Positions 1 to 9,489 of a stretch of 64,000 bases of DNA are shown piece by piece. The stretch is from positions 124,001 through 188,000 of the forward strand of contig CAWBUQ010000005.1 of assembly GCA_963791995.1 (NCBI GenBank), read 5' to 3'. The notes under the pieces were generated by a model. The model saw only the letters and a list, made by a program, of their open reading frames with translations. It did not search any database and was not told the DNA's origin. Position numbers and translations under genes: made by a program. This DNA comes from Bog-473 sp963791995. Its GTDB lineage: Bacteria > Actinomycetota > Acidimicrobiia > Acidimicrobiales > RAAP-2. Within the stretch, counting starts at the first letter, position 1, and the number at the start of each line of letters is the position of its first letter.

Positions 1-588
1 ACAGGCCGCCTGCTTGCCCACGACGAAGGGCATGGCCTCTTGCACCCGCGTCAAGGACATGGCCGACGCCAGGTTCCCGACCCCACCCGGACGGTCGAGC
101 GCACGTCGCACATCCTGCTCGTGCACCCAGCTGTCGAAGACCCGGACCTCCATGAAGACGGCATGGGGCCGCTGCCCAACCGGGCTGGGGCCGACGGCCG
201 CCCACTGCTCCTTGGAGAGCCCGGCCTCCTGCGCCAGCCGGGTCCTGGTCACCTCGACGAACTCGGCACGCACCTCGGGCCCGGGGCGGCCACGGCGCAC
301 GGCGACGAAGGGCTCGTTGCTCGCGGCGAAATCGTTCTTGACGTGGTCGCCCAATGCGCCGTCCCACGTCGGTGCGGCCTCACCCATGATGGTGCGCTCG
401 ACCCCGATCAGGTGTGAGAGCTGGTCCTTGACGTCCCAGCCGGGGCACTCGGTGGGCAGGGCCCACTCCGTGCTCGACAGCTCGTAGCAGGCGTCAGCCA
501 GGCTCTCCCAGGTCTCCTTGAGGGCAGCCATGGCCCTCACCCCCAGTTGCGCCCACTCGGCGTCCTGACCTGCACCGTTGTCGCTCAC
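1..588 (-). CDS. MDMPI/DinB-like mycothiol-dependent enzyme (TIGR03083 type), partial
   Basis: The minus strand is open from the left window edge. The translation has the N-terminal helical layout of maleylpyruvate-isomerase/DinB-like proteins: a CPGWDVKDQLSHLIG.E stretch supplies the metal-binding His, and a conserved EVRVFDSWVHEQDVR motif follows. Family members use a divalent metal and, in actinobacteria, often mycothiol, in small-molecule isomerisation or detoxification. The GTG at 588 is preceded by AGGGTCGAG; an ATG at 531 is the alternative start. The C-terminus lies outside the window, so the exact substrate class cannot be judged. The family call is fairly safe; the reaction is unknown. 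Confidence 0.75.
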   Translation of the reverse strand, partial: MSDNGAGQDAEWAQLGVRAMAALKETWESLADACYELSSTEWALPTECPGWDVKDQLSHLIGVERTIMGEAAPTWDGALGDHVKNDFAASNEPFVAVRRGRPGPEVRAEFVEVTRTRLAQEAGLSKEQWAAVGPSPVGQRPHAVFMEVRVFDSWVHEQDVRRALDRPGGVGNLASAMSLTRVQEAMPFVVGKQAAC

Positions 589-704
589 CGGCTCGACCCT
601 ACCCCCGGTGGCCGAACGGATCCCGCCGACCATCCCCCAATCGCCGGAAGCCCGCCGCTACCTTCGAACTCGTTCCAGGGCCATCACCGACCAGAGGAGT
701 TGCC

Positions 705-860
705 ATGGCTAACTACGAGGGGTACTGCGTGAAGTGCCGGGAAAAGCGTGAATTCGACGGCCAAGAAGTCGAGTTGGCCAACGGCCGCCGTGCGGCCCAG
801 GGCACCTGCCCGGTGTGCGGCACCAAGATGAACCGCATTCTGGGCAAGGCCAAGGTCTGA
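705..860 (+). CDS. Small DUF5679-like zinc-ribbon protein, 51 aa
   Basis: This is a complete 51-residue protein with a GAGGAG ribosome-binding site about 6 bases before the ATG. It has two CxxC knuckles (CVKC near residue 8 and CPVC near residue 35) around a basic, polar middle, so it should bind one zinc. Short proteins of this composition are widespread in actinobacteria and are labelled DUF5679; no reaction is known. It stands alone between a leftward gene and the deacylase, and a 7-bp inverted repeat follows its stop. The fold prediction is solid; function is unknown. Confidence 0.8.
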   Translation: MANYEGYCVKCREKREFDGQEVELANGRRAAQGTCPVCGTKMNRILGKAKV

Positions 861-865
861 TCTCT

Positions 866-894
866 CGGGATCGGCGCCTCCGGGCCTGATCCCG
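866..894 (+). terminator. Possible terminator hairpin after the zinc-ribbon gene
   Basis: CGGGATC at 866-872 is complementary to GATCCCG at 888-894, with a 15-base GC-rich loop, starting 5 bases after the stop codon. There is no T-run, so it is at best a weak intrinsic terminator or an mRNA-end hairpin. Confidence 0.35.
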
Positions 895-963
895 ACGGGC
901 TTCGGTCCGGGCCCGCGCCGGTGCCGCACGCGTGCGGCCGGCCAGCGTGAGACGATCTTGCGC

Positions 964-2689
964 ATGCACGACCTGATCATCAAGGGCGGGACCATTGTCG
1001 ACGGGACCGGCACGCCGGCGCGCACGGCGGATGTCGCGGTGGACGCCGGTCGCATCACCGACGTGGGTCAGGTCGAGGGCGGCGCCACCCGGACCATCGA
1101 TGCCGACGGCATGGTGGTCACGCCGGGGTGGGTCGACGTCCACACGCACTACGACGGCCAGGCCACCTGGGATTCCGAGCTGGCGCCGTCGTCGTGGCAC
1201 GGGGTCACCTCGCTCGTCATGGGCAATTGCGGCGTGGGCTTCGCCCCGGCCCAGCCCGACCGCCACGACTGGCTGATCGGCCTCATGGAAGGGGTCGAGG
1301 ACATCCCCGGCACGGCGCTGGCCGAGGGGATCGAGTGGGAGTGGGAGACCTTCCCCGAGTACCTCGACGCGCTGGAGCGGCGGCACTGGACGGTCGACGT
1401 CGGGACCCAGGTCCCCCACGGTGCGGTGCGGGCTTACGTCATGGGCGAGCGGGGGGCCAAGAACGAAGCGGCCCGGGCCGAGGACATCGAGGCCATGCGG
1501 ACCATCGTGCTCGACGCCCTCCGGGCCGGCGCGCTGGGCTTCTCGACCTCGCGCACCATCGGCCACCGTGCCATCGACGGCGAGGTCGTCCCGGGCACCT
1601 ACGCGGCGGAGGACGAGCTGTTCGGCATCGGCAGCGCGCTGGGCGAGGCCCGCACCGGCGTGTTCGAGCTGGCGCCCCTCGGCTCAGCCGGCGAACAACC
1701 CGAGGACGTGATGGGCGAGGTCGACTGGATGCGCCGTCTCTCGGCAGCCATCGACCGTCCGGTCTCCTTCGCTCTCCTCCAGGTCGACGCCGCGCCGGAC
1801 CTGTGGCGCCAACAGCTGGCCGAGTCGCTCGATGCGTGTGACGGAGGCTCCCAGCTCTACCCCCAGGTGGCAGGGCGCGCCACTGGGCTGCTCACCGGAC
1901 ACCACGCCACGTTCTGCCTCTTCGCCGACATCCCGGCGTACCGCGAACTGCGGTCGCCGCGGCCTCTCCCCCGCCGAGCTCGGCGAGGCCCTGGCCGACC
2001 CCGAGGTGCGACGCGCCATCGTGTCGTGGACACCGGCGTCCCCCGCGGCGGCCGAAGCGATGAACAAGGCGTACGGCCGGACCTTCGTGCTGGGGGACCC
2101 GCCCGACTACGAGCCCGGCCCCGAGCGCTCTCTGGCCGGACTGGCCGCCGCCCGTGGACTCTCCCCCCTCGAGGTCGCCTACGACGAGATGGCGAAGGAC
2201 GGCGGCACGGGACTGCTCTATCTGCCCATCTTGAACTACGCATCGGGCGACCTCGACCACGTCCACGACATGTTGTTGCACCCGCAGGGCCTGCTGGGGC
2301 TCTCCGACGGCGGGGCACACACGGGGACGATCTGCGACGCCGGCATGCCGACGTTCATGCTCACGCACTGGACGCGAGACCGGCGGCGAGGTGCGACCTT
2401 GCCGCTGGAGTACGTCGTCAAGAAGCAGACGCACGACACGGCCAGGCTCTACGGCATGTCCGACCGGGGCACCATTGAGCCGGGCGCTCTCGGTGACTTC
2501 AACCTCATCGACTACGACGGGCTGACGCTCGGCGCACCCTTCGTCCGGGCGGACCTGCCCGCCGGCGGACGCCGGCTGCTCCAGAAGGCGTCGGGGTACG
2601 TGGCCACGATCAAGAAGGGGACGGTCACCTTCGACCAGGGCGAGCCCACCGGAGAACTCCCGGGCCGTCTTCTACGCGGCGCGCGCTGA
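964..2689 (+). CDS. N-acyl-D-amino-acid deacylase / D-aminoacylase family amidohydrolase (frame break near 1955)
   Basis: This is a cytoplasmic metal-dependent amidohydrolase of the D-aminoacylase group, expected to cleave N-acyl-D-amino acids or related amides. The N-terminal beta domain (MHDLIIKGGTIVDG) is followed by the HTHYDGQ metal-binding motif and MGNCGVGFAP, whose Cys is a metal ligand in the family. LLGLSDGGAHTG then gives the catalytic Asp region, and a beta-sandwich end follows (GALGDFNLIDYD). The frame changes between about 1948 and 1960: the first frame ends in ADIPAYREL and the second resumes at GLSPAELGEAL. Joined, the two make about 575 residues, the normal length. ATG 964 is preferred over TTG 958. 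It is a close paralogue of the gene at 55370-57102. Confidence 0.8.
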
Positions 2690-2780
2690 GCCCGAAGGGC
2701 GCGACGTGGCGGCGCGCGGCCGCACGCGCGGCCGCTCGACGCGGCAGAGCGGGTGGCCGGCACGGCAGACTGCACCGCGT

Positions 2781-4138
2781 ATGGAGACGCCCCTCACCCA
2801 GTACACGCTGCGGGACGGCATCCACATCGGGTACCAGATCTGGGGCGGCCAGAGGGTGGACGACACTGTCGACGTCCTGGAGTTCAACAGCGGGCTCATG
2901 ATCTCCATCGACGAGACCGTCGACGAGCCCAACTGGCTGCGCTACACCGAACGGGTGGCGGCGTTCTCACGCCTGATCCGCTTCGACGCCGGCGGGCTGG
3001 GGCTCTCCGACCCCCTGCCGACGGGGACCGACCCTTCCATCGAGGGGTGGGGCCGCGACGCTCTTGCGGTCATGGACGCCGCCGGCTGCGATCGCGCCGT
3101 CGTCCTGGCCTCGACCGGTGGGGCCATGCCCGCCCTGTGGCTGGCCGCGACGCACCCCGAGCGCGTGATGTCGCTCATCATCGTCAACGGCACGGCACGG
3201 GTGGGCGAGGCGGAGGACTACGGATTCGGCGTGCCCAATGCCGAGGTCGCATCGGCGACCGGCATCGAAGTCACGATGACCGAAGACGACATCCCTCAGG
3301 ACATCGCCATCTTCGCCCCGAGCCTGGCTCACCGAGTCGGCTTCCGGGAATGGTGGGGCCGAGCGGCCCGGCGCGGTGCCAGCCCGGCCACGGCCACGGC
3401 GTTCAACCTCGTCACCTTCACCGCCGACGTCCGCTGGTGCCTGCCTTCCATCACCTGCCCCACCCTCGTGTTCCGCGTCTCGAGAGCTACGCCAACCTGG
3501 CCGAGCACGGGCGCTACCTGGCCGACCACATCACGGGCTCCCGGCTGATCACGACGGCAGGCCCCGACCTGTTGCCGTGGACCGGTGAGTTCGATTCGAT
3601 CGTCGACGAGATGGAGGAGTTCGTCACCGGCGTGCGCGGGGCTCATGCGCCGACGCGCCTGCTGGCGGCCGTCCTCTTCACCGACATCGTGGACTCGACC
3701 GTGCGGGCCGCCGCTGTCGGCGACCACCGCTGGCGCGGCGTGCTCGACGAGTTCGACGTGAACGTCGAACGGCTCTTGGCGCGCCACGACGGCGTGCTGG
3801 TCAAGACGACGGGCGACGGGATCCTCGCGCGCTTCGCTGCGCCGGCTCAGGCGGTCCGCTGTGCGAGCGCCATGGTCGCGACGGCGCAGAACTTCGGCCT
3901 CGAGCTGCGGGCCGGCGCCCACGCCGGCGAGATCGAGCTGCGCGGCGACGACATCGGCGGACTGGCCGTGCACATCGCGTCGAGGGTCAGCGCAATGGCG
4001 GGTCCGGGCGAAGTGCTCGTCACCGGCACCGTGCGCGACCTCGTCGTCGGCTCGGGCATCGTCTTCGACGACCGGGGCCGGCACAACCTCAAGGGCGTCC
4101 CCGGCGAGTGGCAGGTGCTGGCGGTGGGGCGGGTATAG
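2781..4138 (+). CDS. Alpha/beta hydrolase-adenylate cyclase fusion (frame break near 3480)
   Basis: Residues 1-235 form an alpha/beta-hydrolase-like domain with a nucleophile-elbow-like strand (VVLASTGGAMPAL). The carboxyl third is a class III nucleotide cyclase. LFTDIVDST carries the first metal Asp, VKTTGDGILARF the second metal Asp and the adenine-type Lys, and HIASRVSA fills the usual N..R transition-state region. It should convert ATP to cAMP, with the N-terminal domain acting as a sensor or regulatory module; this architecture is common in actinobacteria. A single missing C near 3478-3482 (GTCTCGAG) explains the frame change. ATG 2781 starts METPLTQYTL; the longer upstream reading is low-complexity. 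Confidence 0.8.
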
Positions 4139-4176
4139 GGCCGCTGGTCCGGCTCCTCCCGCCGCGACCCGATCTC

Positions 4177-4190
4177 GGGACGTTCGTCCC
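4177..4190. promoter_or_regulatory. DosR/DevR-like box GGGAC-GTTC-GTCCC
   Basis: GGGACGTTCGTCCC is a perfect 5-bp inverted repeat with a 4-bp spacer, the geometry of the mycobacterial DosR/DevR site (GGGAC-N4-GTCCC core). It lies 90 bp before the ATG at 4280. A second copy of the same form occurs at 6099-6112. Confidence 0.55.
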
Positions 4191-4279
4191 TATGCGATCC
4201 GACCGACCCATGGTATTCTCATGTTTGTCACTTGATGATTAGTAGAACCAGTGTGAACGCATCGGCGAAGGAGGTCACC

Positions 4280-4732
4280 ATGTGCAGAACAAACCGGTAT
4301 CTCGGCCGCGACGAGGCGGCCGCCTGGCCAGGTCAATCTTCAGCGGCCTCCGGGCGCCGCACCGCGCTGTTCGAAAGCGATGACGGAGCCGAAGCCGTCG
4401 CCGTGGACCGCATCCTCGGCGACATGGACATCGACACCATGTGGTGTCCCGGTCCGGGTCGTGATCACGGTCGTCGCTGTCCACTCGTCCAAGAAGGCCA
4501 CTGCGAGCTCATGGACCGAGCCGACTTCGTCATCAACAACCTCGGGACCGACAGTCCGCAGTGCGCTGCGGTCGCTCAGGCGGCCGACGGATATCTGCAC
4601 GGCGAGAAGCCGATTGCAGTCGTCACACGGCGGCACGAAACCGAGTCGATCCGGAGCCAGCTTCCCGGGTGCACCGTGGTCGGAGGACCGCTCACGAGAC
4701 AGATCGTGTCGGACATCGCGCACGTCGATTGA
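4280..4732 (+). CDS. Hypothetical Cys-motif protein downstream of a DosR-like box
   Basis: I do not recognise this 150-residue protein. It has no signal peptide or membrane segment, so it is probably cytoplasmic. Three cysteines are arranged as WCPGPG...RRCPLV..GHCEL (near residues 54-76), followed by FVINNLGTDSP and a region ending AVVTRRHETESI, which reads like a small alpha/beta fold. AAGGAGG at 4268-4274 sits 5 bases before ATG 4280 and decides this start; an in-frame ATG at 4232 lacks one. The DosR-like box upstream and the redox genes downstream suggest a role in hypoxia or redox stress, which is inference only. Confidence 0.6.
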   Translation: MCRTNRYLGRDEAAAWPGQSSAASGRRTALFESDDGAEAVAVDRILGDMDIDTMWCPGPGRDHGRRCPLVQEGHCELMDRADFVINNLGTDSPQCAAVAQAADGYLHGEKPIAVVTRRHETESIRSQLPGCTVVGGPLTRQIVSDIAHVD

Positions 4733-4756
4733 CGCTGGCGACGTCGGGCGACGACG

Positions 4757-5249
4757 TCATGACGATCGGCGCCGAGAAGAGGTCTTCCCGTTCCGGCGAT
4801 GTGAGTCAGCCGGGATCGTTGCCGTACGGTCCGCCAACGCCTTGTCCTCGGCAGCCACTTCGGCCAGAGTCGCCGAAGACAGCCGCTCACGCAGTGCTTC
4901 GCGAGCTGACGACCACACCCTGTGGAGCGCGCACACTTCGTCCCAATGGCAGGGCCCGCCGCGGAGCGCACACTCACCGGCGTCGAGCGGCCCCTCGAGC
5001 GATTCGACGACCTCGAGAACGGTGATCGAATCGGGCGGCCGCACGAGCCGCGTACCCTCCCTTGGGTCCCGACTTCGACGTGACCAGCCTCGAACGCTGG
5101 AGGTCCTGAAGGACGATCTGGAGGAACCCGACCGGAATGTCCATGGCGCTCCCGATCTCCGCAGCCTTCGTCCACGGACTACCGGAATTGACCAGGTAGA
5201 TGAGTGCACGAAGCCCGTAGTCAGTGCGATTCGTCGGGACGAGCTTCAT
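4757..5249 (-). CDS. Rrf2 family transcriptional regulator (frame break near 5045)
   Basis: The N-terminal winged helix reads DYGLRALIYLVN...IPVGFLQIVLQDLQ...KGGY, the standard Rrf2 signature. In the second frame come the effector helix and a Cys triad (GECALRGGPCHWDEVC) matching the Fe-S ligands of NsrR/IscR-type members, then the dimerisation helix. It should sense iron-sulfur, nitric oxide or redox state and repress nearby genes. The frame changes just after KGGY, where TRLVRPP continues. It is convergent with the gene at 4280 and downstream of the SRPBCC gene on the same strand, so it may be cotranscribed with it. Confidence 0.75.
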
Positions 5250-5281
5250 CTCGCCGGGACACGCTTCATGGGGAGACCATC

Positions 5282-6016
5282 CTAAAGCGACTCGACAGAG
5301 GTTCTACGCGTCGGTCCCGGGCGCTGGGGTCGGCGGCTCGACGCTGGGCTGTGAGTGTTCTCACCGCGAGCGAGCGCAATTCGCTCGGCCCGTCGCTTGA
5401 TGCCCACCAGCATCTTGCGCTCCATCACCAAACTCCCCGGCTCCATGACATACATGAAGAGCACACGAGACAACTTCGACGCTCCAGGTGTAGCGATCCT
5501 GTTTCGGCTGACCAGTCGGGAGTGGTTCCCCTCAGCGATCAGGCAAAAGGCCCAGACCCAGTTGCCATCGTCGGATCGAAGGACGAGGGCAGCGTCCTTG
5601 TCCGCCACTGCGACCCGCAGCACGGGTCCCTTCTTGCCAAGCCGTTGCGCATAACCCACCTCTATGTTCTGGAACTGAGGAAGGATCTCGTCGGCGCTGT
5701 GCATGCGCAGGCCGAAGAGGTTCTCGATCCAGTCGTAGGTGTACAAGCCACCCCGGCCAGAGCCCATCTGGGCCAACCACGGCCAGACGTCCTCGACAGC
5801 GGCACCGATCGACACCACGCGGGTGGAGACGAGATCAGCATCCTCCAACAGATCGTCACCCGGAAGGACCTTCGTTTCTTCTTCGTCCGACGCACCCCAC
5901 GTCAGGCACCAGGTCCGCCAACACGGGTACGACGCCATGGCCAGACCGACGGCGACAGCGGACCTACCCGCGACGAATCCACCTCTCCGGAGCGCACAAC
6001 GCGCACGAGATGTCAT
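5282..6016 (-). CDS. SRPBCC/START-like protein with N-terminal membrane segment
   Basis: This is a 244-residue protein starting MTSRARCALRRGG. Residues 11-30 form one hydrophobic segment, so the rest is probably held at the membrane. The body has an SRPBCC-type helix-grip pattern: VEDVWPWLAQMGSGRGG.YTYDWIENL, then strands ending WAFCLIAEGNHSRLVSRNRI. Such folds bind hydrophobic ligands; none can be assigned. The frame stays open up to 6334, but that extension overlaps the promoter region and the divergent reductase gene, so ATG 6016 is preferred. DosR-like boxes lie about 83-107 bp upstream, shared with the divergent gene. Confidence 0.65.
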   Translation of the reverse strand: MTSRARCALRRGGFVAGRSAVAVGLAMASYPCWRTWCLTWGASDEEETKVLPGDDLLEDADLVSTRVVSIGAAVEDVWPWLAQMGSGRGGLYTYDWIENLFGLRMHSADEILPQFQNIEVGYAQRLGKKGPVLRVAVADKDAALVLRSDDGNWVWAFCLIAEGNHSRLVSRNRIATPGASKLSRVLFMYVMEPGSLVMERKMLVGIKRRAERIALARGENTHSPASSRRPQRPGPTRRTSVESL

Positions 6017-6098
6017 AAGCCTCTGGTGGTCGCGCCGACGACGACCTTGCGCCCGACCCCCATAGGACAAGCATCGGAGACCGATCACCAGCCAGCCA

Positions 6099-6136
6099 GG
6101 GACCAATGTCCCAATATCCCCGGTGACCTTCGTCCC
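6099..6136. promoter_or_regulatory. Two DosR/DevR-like boxes between divergent genes
   Basis: GGGAC-CAAT-GTCCC (6099-6112) is a perfect inverted repeat. GTGAC-CTTC-GTCCC (6123-6136) has one mismatch. Their starts are 24 bp apart, on a similar face of the helix. They lie in the 226-bp gap between the leftward SRPBCC gene and the rightward reductase gene and could serve both. Confidence 0.55.
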
Positions 6137-6242
6137 TGTCGGTCGATCGGCGCAGATGCGACCATGCACGTGTGACATCGGAGAATCGTTCCCTCCCCGT
6201 CGCTCACGTCCGAGGTCGGTCCTTGACGAAGCGGCGGCCGTG

Positions 6243-7894
6243 ATGGCGCGCCGAGTGGTGATCGTGGGCGGCGTGGCCGGCGGCATGTCGACGGCAACCA
6301 GGTTGCGCCGTCTGGACGAGTCAGCGGAGATCACCGTCTTCGAGCGCTCGGGTCACGTGTCCTACGCCAATTGCGGGCTGCCGTACTTCGTCGGAGGGGT
6401 CATCGAGGACGAGGACGACCTCCTCCTTCAGACGCCCGGAGGCTCTTCGAGAGGTTCCGCCTCGATGTACGGGTCGGCACCGAGGTCGTGGCGATCGACC
6501 CCGGGCCCATGAGGTCACCGTCCGTTCAACGTTGGACGGAGCCTCGACGCAGATCCCCTACGACAAGCTGGTCCTGAGTCCCGGTGCTGCACCGGTGCGT
6601 CCTCCCATCCCAGGCTTCGACAGAGTCCGCAGTCTGCGCACCGTCGAGGACGCCGAGCGAATGGCCGACGACGTGACGGATGGGCCTCGAACTGCCGTCG
6701 TCATCGGGGCCGGCTTCGTCGGCCTCGAGACGGCCGAGAACCTGGTCCGACGTGGGGTCGCCGTGACGATCGTGGAAGCGGCAGCGCAGGTCCTGACGCA
6801 ACTCGACCCCGAACTGGCCATTCTGGTGGCCGCCGAGCTCGTCAGCCACGGCGTAGCCGTCGAGACGGGGGTCGCCGTCGCGAGGTGAACGAGCGGGCGT
6901 GGTCCTGGCTGACGGTCGGGAGATCCCCGGCGCTCTCGTGGTCGGGGCAATAGGCGTACGGCCTGACATCCGGCTGGCCCAGATGGCAGGCCTGGCTCTT
7001 GGCCCGAGCGGAGGTATCACCGTCGACGACAATGGCCGCACGAGTGATCCCGACATCTACGCCGTCGGTGACGCCGTGGAGAAGCATGACTCGGTGGGCG
7101 GCGGCTCGTCGCTGATCGCGCTGGCCAACATCGCCAATCGTCAGGGTAGGAGAGTGGCCGACGACATCTGTGGGCTCACGGTTCGCCCGACCCAGTCGCT
7201 TGGCACGGCAATCGTCAAGGTCTTCGAGGTGACCGCCGCCATGACCGGGTGGAACGAGAAGCGCGCTTCGGGCAGCCGGGAGTCGCTATCGGGCCATCCA
7301 CTCCCATCCGATGAGCCATGCCAGCTACTACCCGGGGGCTGAGCCGATGTCACTCAAGCTTCTCTTCGACCCCGACGACGGCACGATTCTCGGGGCGCAG
7401 GCGGTCGGGGGTGACGGCGTCGACAAGCGGATCGACGTCCTCGCCACCGCGATGGCGGCGGGTCTGCATGCAGATGCGCTCGCTGACCTCGAGCTGGCCT
7501 ACGCGCCGCCCTTCTCGTCGGCGAAGGATCCCGTCAACATGCTCGGCTACATGGCCGAGAACGTGCTCTCCGGAGAGTGTGACGTCGTGGAGCCCGATGA
7601 GCTCGACGACGTCTTGACGGCGCAGGCTGGACACTCCTCGATGTCCGCACTCAGGCAGGAGCACGCCAGGGATCCATCCCCGCACAGCATCAACCTGCCG
7701 CTCGACTCGCTCCGCGACGACATTCCGAGCGCCGGCGAGGGCCCTTTCGTGGTCTATTGCGAGGTCGGTCAACGCGGCCATACGGCGACATCGCTGCTCC
7801 ACGAACTCGGCATGAAGGCGCGCAACCTCGACGGTGGCTATCGGACGTGGCTTGCTGCTCGACGCTGCCCGTGCCGAGAACCCGGTTCGATTGA
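6243..7894 (+). CDS. CoA-disulfide reductase-like FAD oxidoreductase with C-terminal rhodanese domain (several frame breaks)
   Basis: It starts with the FAD Rossmann motif VVIVGGVAGGMSTATRLRR, followed by SYANCGLPYFVGG, which contains the redox-active Cys of the CoADR/Npsr group. The second dinucleotide motif is VVIGAGFVGLETAENL, the FAD-binding DIYAVGDAVE follows, and the dimerisation domain has SHASYYPGA. A rhodanese domain ends it: LLDVRT...GSIPHSINLPLD and the active-site loop VVYCEVGQRG. Family members reduce CoA disulfide, polysulfide or persulfide with NAD(P)H, so persulfide handling is likely. Frame changes near 6438, 6505, 6880, 7267 and 7622-7680 split a gene of normal size (about 550 aa). 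The exact 3-prime end is uncertain. Confidence 0.75.
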
Positions 7895-8064
7895 ACGAGG
7901 CAGCGAGGCAACCTCGGCGGTTCACCGAGTAGCTCCGGGGCTCCCTACGCCGAACCCGGCCGGAAAACATGAGCTGGGAGGCATCGCACGCAGGCTCGCC
8001 GACCGGTCCCAAAACGACCTGGTCAGACAGCTAGAGTTCGGTGAGCTTCACGAGCTTGCACGTC

Positions 8065-8103
8065 CGGGATGTGGCGCAGCTTGGCAGCGCGCCTGCTTTG
8101 GGA
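8065..8103 (+). repeat. attL: truncated 5-prime half of tRNA-Pro
   Basis: The 39 bases match positions 18563-18601 of the intact tRNA-Pro except G8073 versus A18571. The copy runs from the acceptor stem through the anticodon loop and stops, so it cannot fold as a tRNA. It marks the left boundary; the crossover probably lies in the anticodon-stem region. Confidence 0.8.
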
Positions 8104-8204
8104 CTATCAAGCCCTGAACGTTGTCCTCACCTGCGGTTTTGCAGGCTGAATCGCTGCGAATCGCGCCGAGTTATCCGCTTAATTGGTTGGCCCAGTTTTT
8201 CGCT

Positions 8205-8519
8205 CTACGTGTGCAGTGGTTCTGAGTGTGGAGCGCCCAGTAGGTCCCGAAACTCTCCGGCCGGTGCATCACTGAGTTCAACAACCTTGTTCATGAGAGC
8301 AACGCCGTCGATGTATCCGAACTGCGTCTCTCGCGGCTGGCGCTCCAGAAGCGCCTCGCTCATTGGTGCGGTCTTTCTCTGAGAGACATTGATGGCCATG
8401 ATGACCCCTAGGGCATAGGACGCCTCGTCGGAGCCGGGGTGATCCTTTCCTTGCTTTTGGGCCCACCGCTGGAGGTCCAACGTCCAACTAACCATGCGTC
8501 GCTGGCCCTTGGTCCGCAC
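8205..8519 (-). CDS. Hypothetical protein, 104 aa, near the left end of the element
   Basis: I do not recognise this protein. It is soluble, without signal peptide. It begins MRTKGQRRMVSWTLDLQ, with a middle part GVIMAINVSQRKTAP and an acidic end. GTG 8519 has AAGGAG at good spacing upstream and is preferred over the internal ATG at 8495. It is the last leftward gene before attL, a place where satellites and prophages often carry cargo. Expression and function are unknown. Confidence 0.5.
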   Translation of the reverse strand: MRTKGQRRMVSWTLDLQRWAQKQGKDHPGSDEASYALGVIMAINVSQRKTAPMSEALLERQPRETQFGYIDGVALMNKVVELSDAPAGEFRDLLGAPHSEPLHT

Positions 8520-8539
8520 GGTGCTGCTCCTTGTTCGCT

Positions 8540-9404
8540 TTACGCCTCCGGCGGCAGCGTTGGCGGGACTTGCTCCCCCTGAGCGGCACGAATCGACTGC
8601 TGATCCGAAATTGGGATCTGTAGCTCGTGGGAGGACGTGCCGTGCTCCTTCAGATCGATGGAGATCCGCACCGTGTAGTCGCCCTTCTTTGGAACCATCA
8701 TTGACAGTTGGGCCGCTACCTGTGCACGTCCCGGCAGCCCCTTAATTTCGCGCTGTTGGTTGCAATAGCGGCATTTCCTGCTGCACTGCGACGAGTGTTT
8801 CTCCTTCTGGCCCAAGGACCTCCACTCGCAAACCTGCCGAACGTGGAGGATCGTCCTCGATGTCCGCGTCCTCGACCGCCAGGATCACCCACGGAGCGAT
8901 CTGGGCGGGAAAACTATCGACCTGGAGAAACGCCGGGGCCAAACCTGAAGCCGTGATCTGGCCCCGCATGTCGAACGCAGCGGACTCAGCGATGGCAAAC
9001 ACTTTGGCTGTCCACGCCATTAGTGCACACCCAACAAACTGGAAGGTTGTGATCCCGCGCCCAATGGGTCTGTGTTCGTAGTGAACGACAGGTTCGTCCT
9101 CATAGTGCACGACTGATTCCATCCGACCACGATCGACGTAACACCCGACCAGATCAGGCTGAGCACCTGGCGCTGGCTGTTCGGGAATACGACGCAGTTT
9201 GCAGCAAGCCACTCCCGCGTCAGCGGTGGCCTTATCTAACTCCTCCCGTGTCGCAAGGTGAAGCCCGGACCAGTCAACCGATAGGTACACAAGCTGTCGA
9301 TCGCTGTCGATCTGAGTGACTCGGCCGACGCCGAGCACGCCAGCCTCCGACTCCCGTACCGCGACCTCTCGACCAACCTCGACTGGCCCGGTCACGTCCT
9401 CCAA
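8540..9404 (-). CDS. DUF6941-like protein, possibly with an extra N-terminal domain (frame break near 8750)
   Basis: The C-terminal part from ATG 9020 (MAWTAKVFAIAESAAFDM) resembles DUF6941 proteins: a short beta-rich protein starting LAD/IAESA..., with a middle strand LRVEVLGPEGE and an end KGDYTVRISIDLKEHG. The frame changes near 8745-8775, and joined it has the usual 140-150 residues. The same frame is open upstream to 9404 and gives a small beta-rich stretch (GVGRVTQIDSDRQLVYLSVDW). That stretch may be a fused domain or a separate gene whose boundary is hidden by an indel. The role is unknown; it is probably cargo of the tRNA-Pro element. Confidence 0.5.
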
Positions 9405-9489
9405 TCCGGCGTACGTGGCATTGCCCCGTACCGGACGTTGGGGTCGATCTCGATCATCGACCTCATCGGGGTTACACTCATCGGGCTCA

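Noticed and set aside
14..487. Plus-strand ORFs at the left edge
   Set aside because: They are antisense to the MDMPI-like frame, which has recognisable motifs and runs off the edge.
3470..3490. Programmed ribosomal frameshift in the cyclase fusion
   Set aside because: No slippery heptamer or downstream structure stands out, and similar breaks occur in dozens of unrelated genes here; a missing C is simpler.
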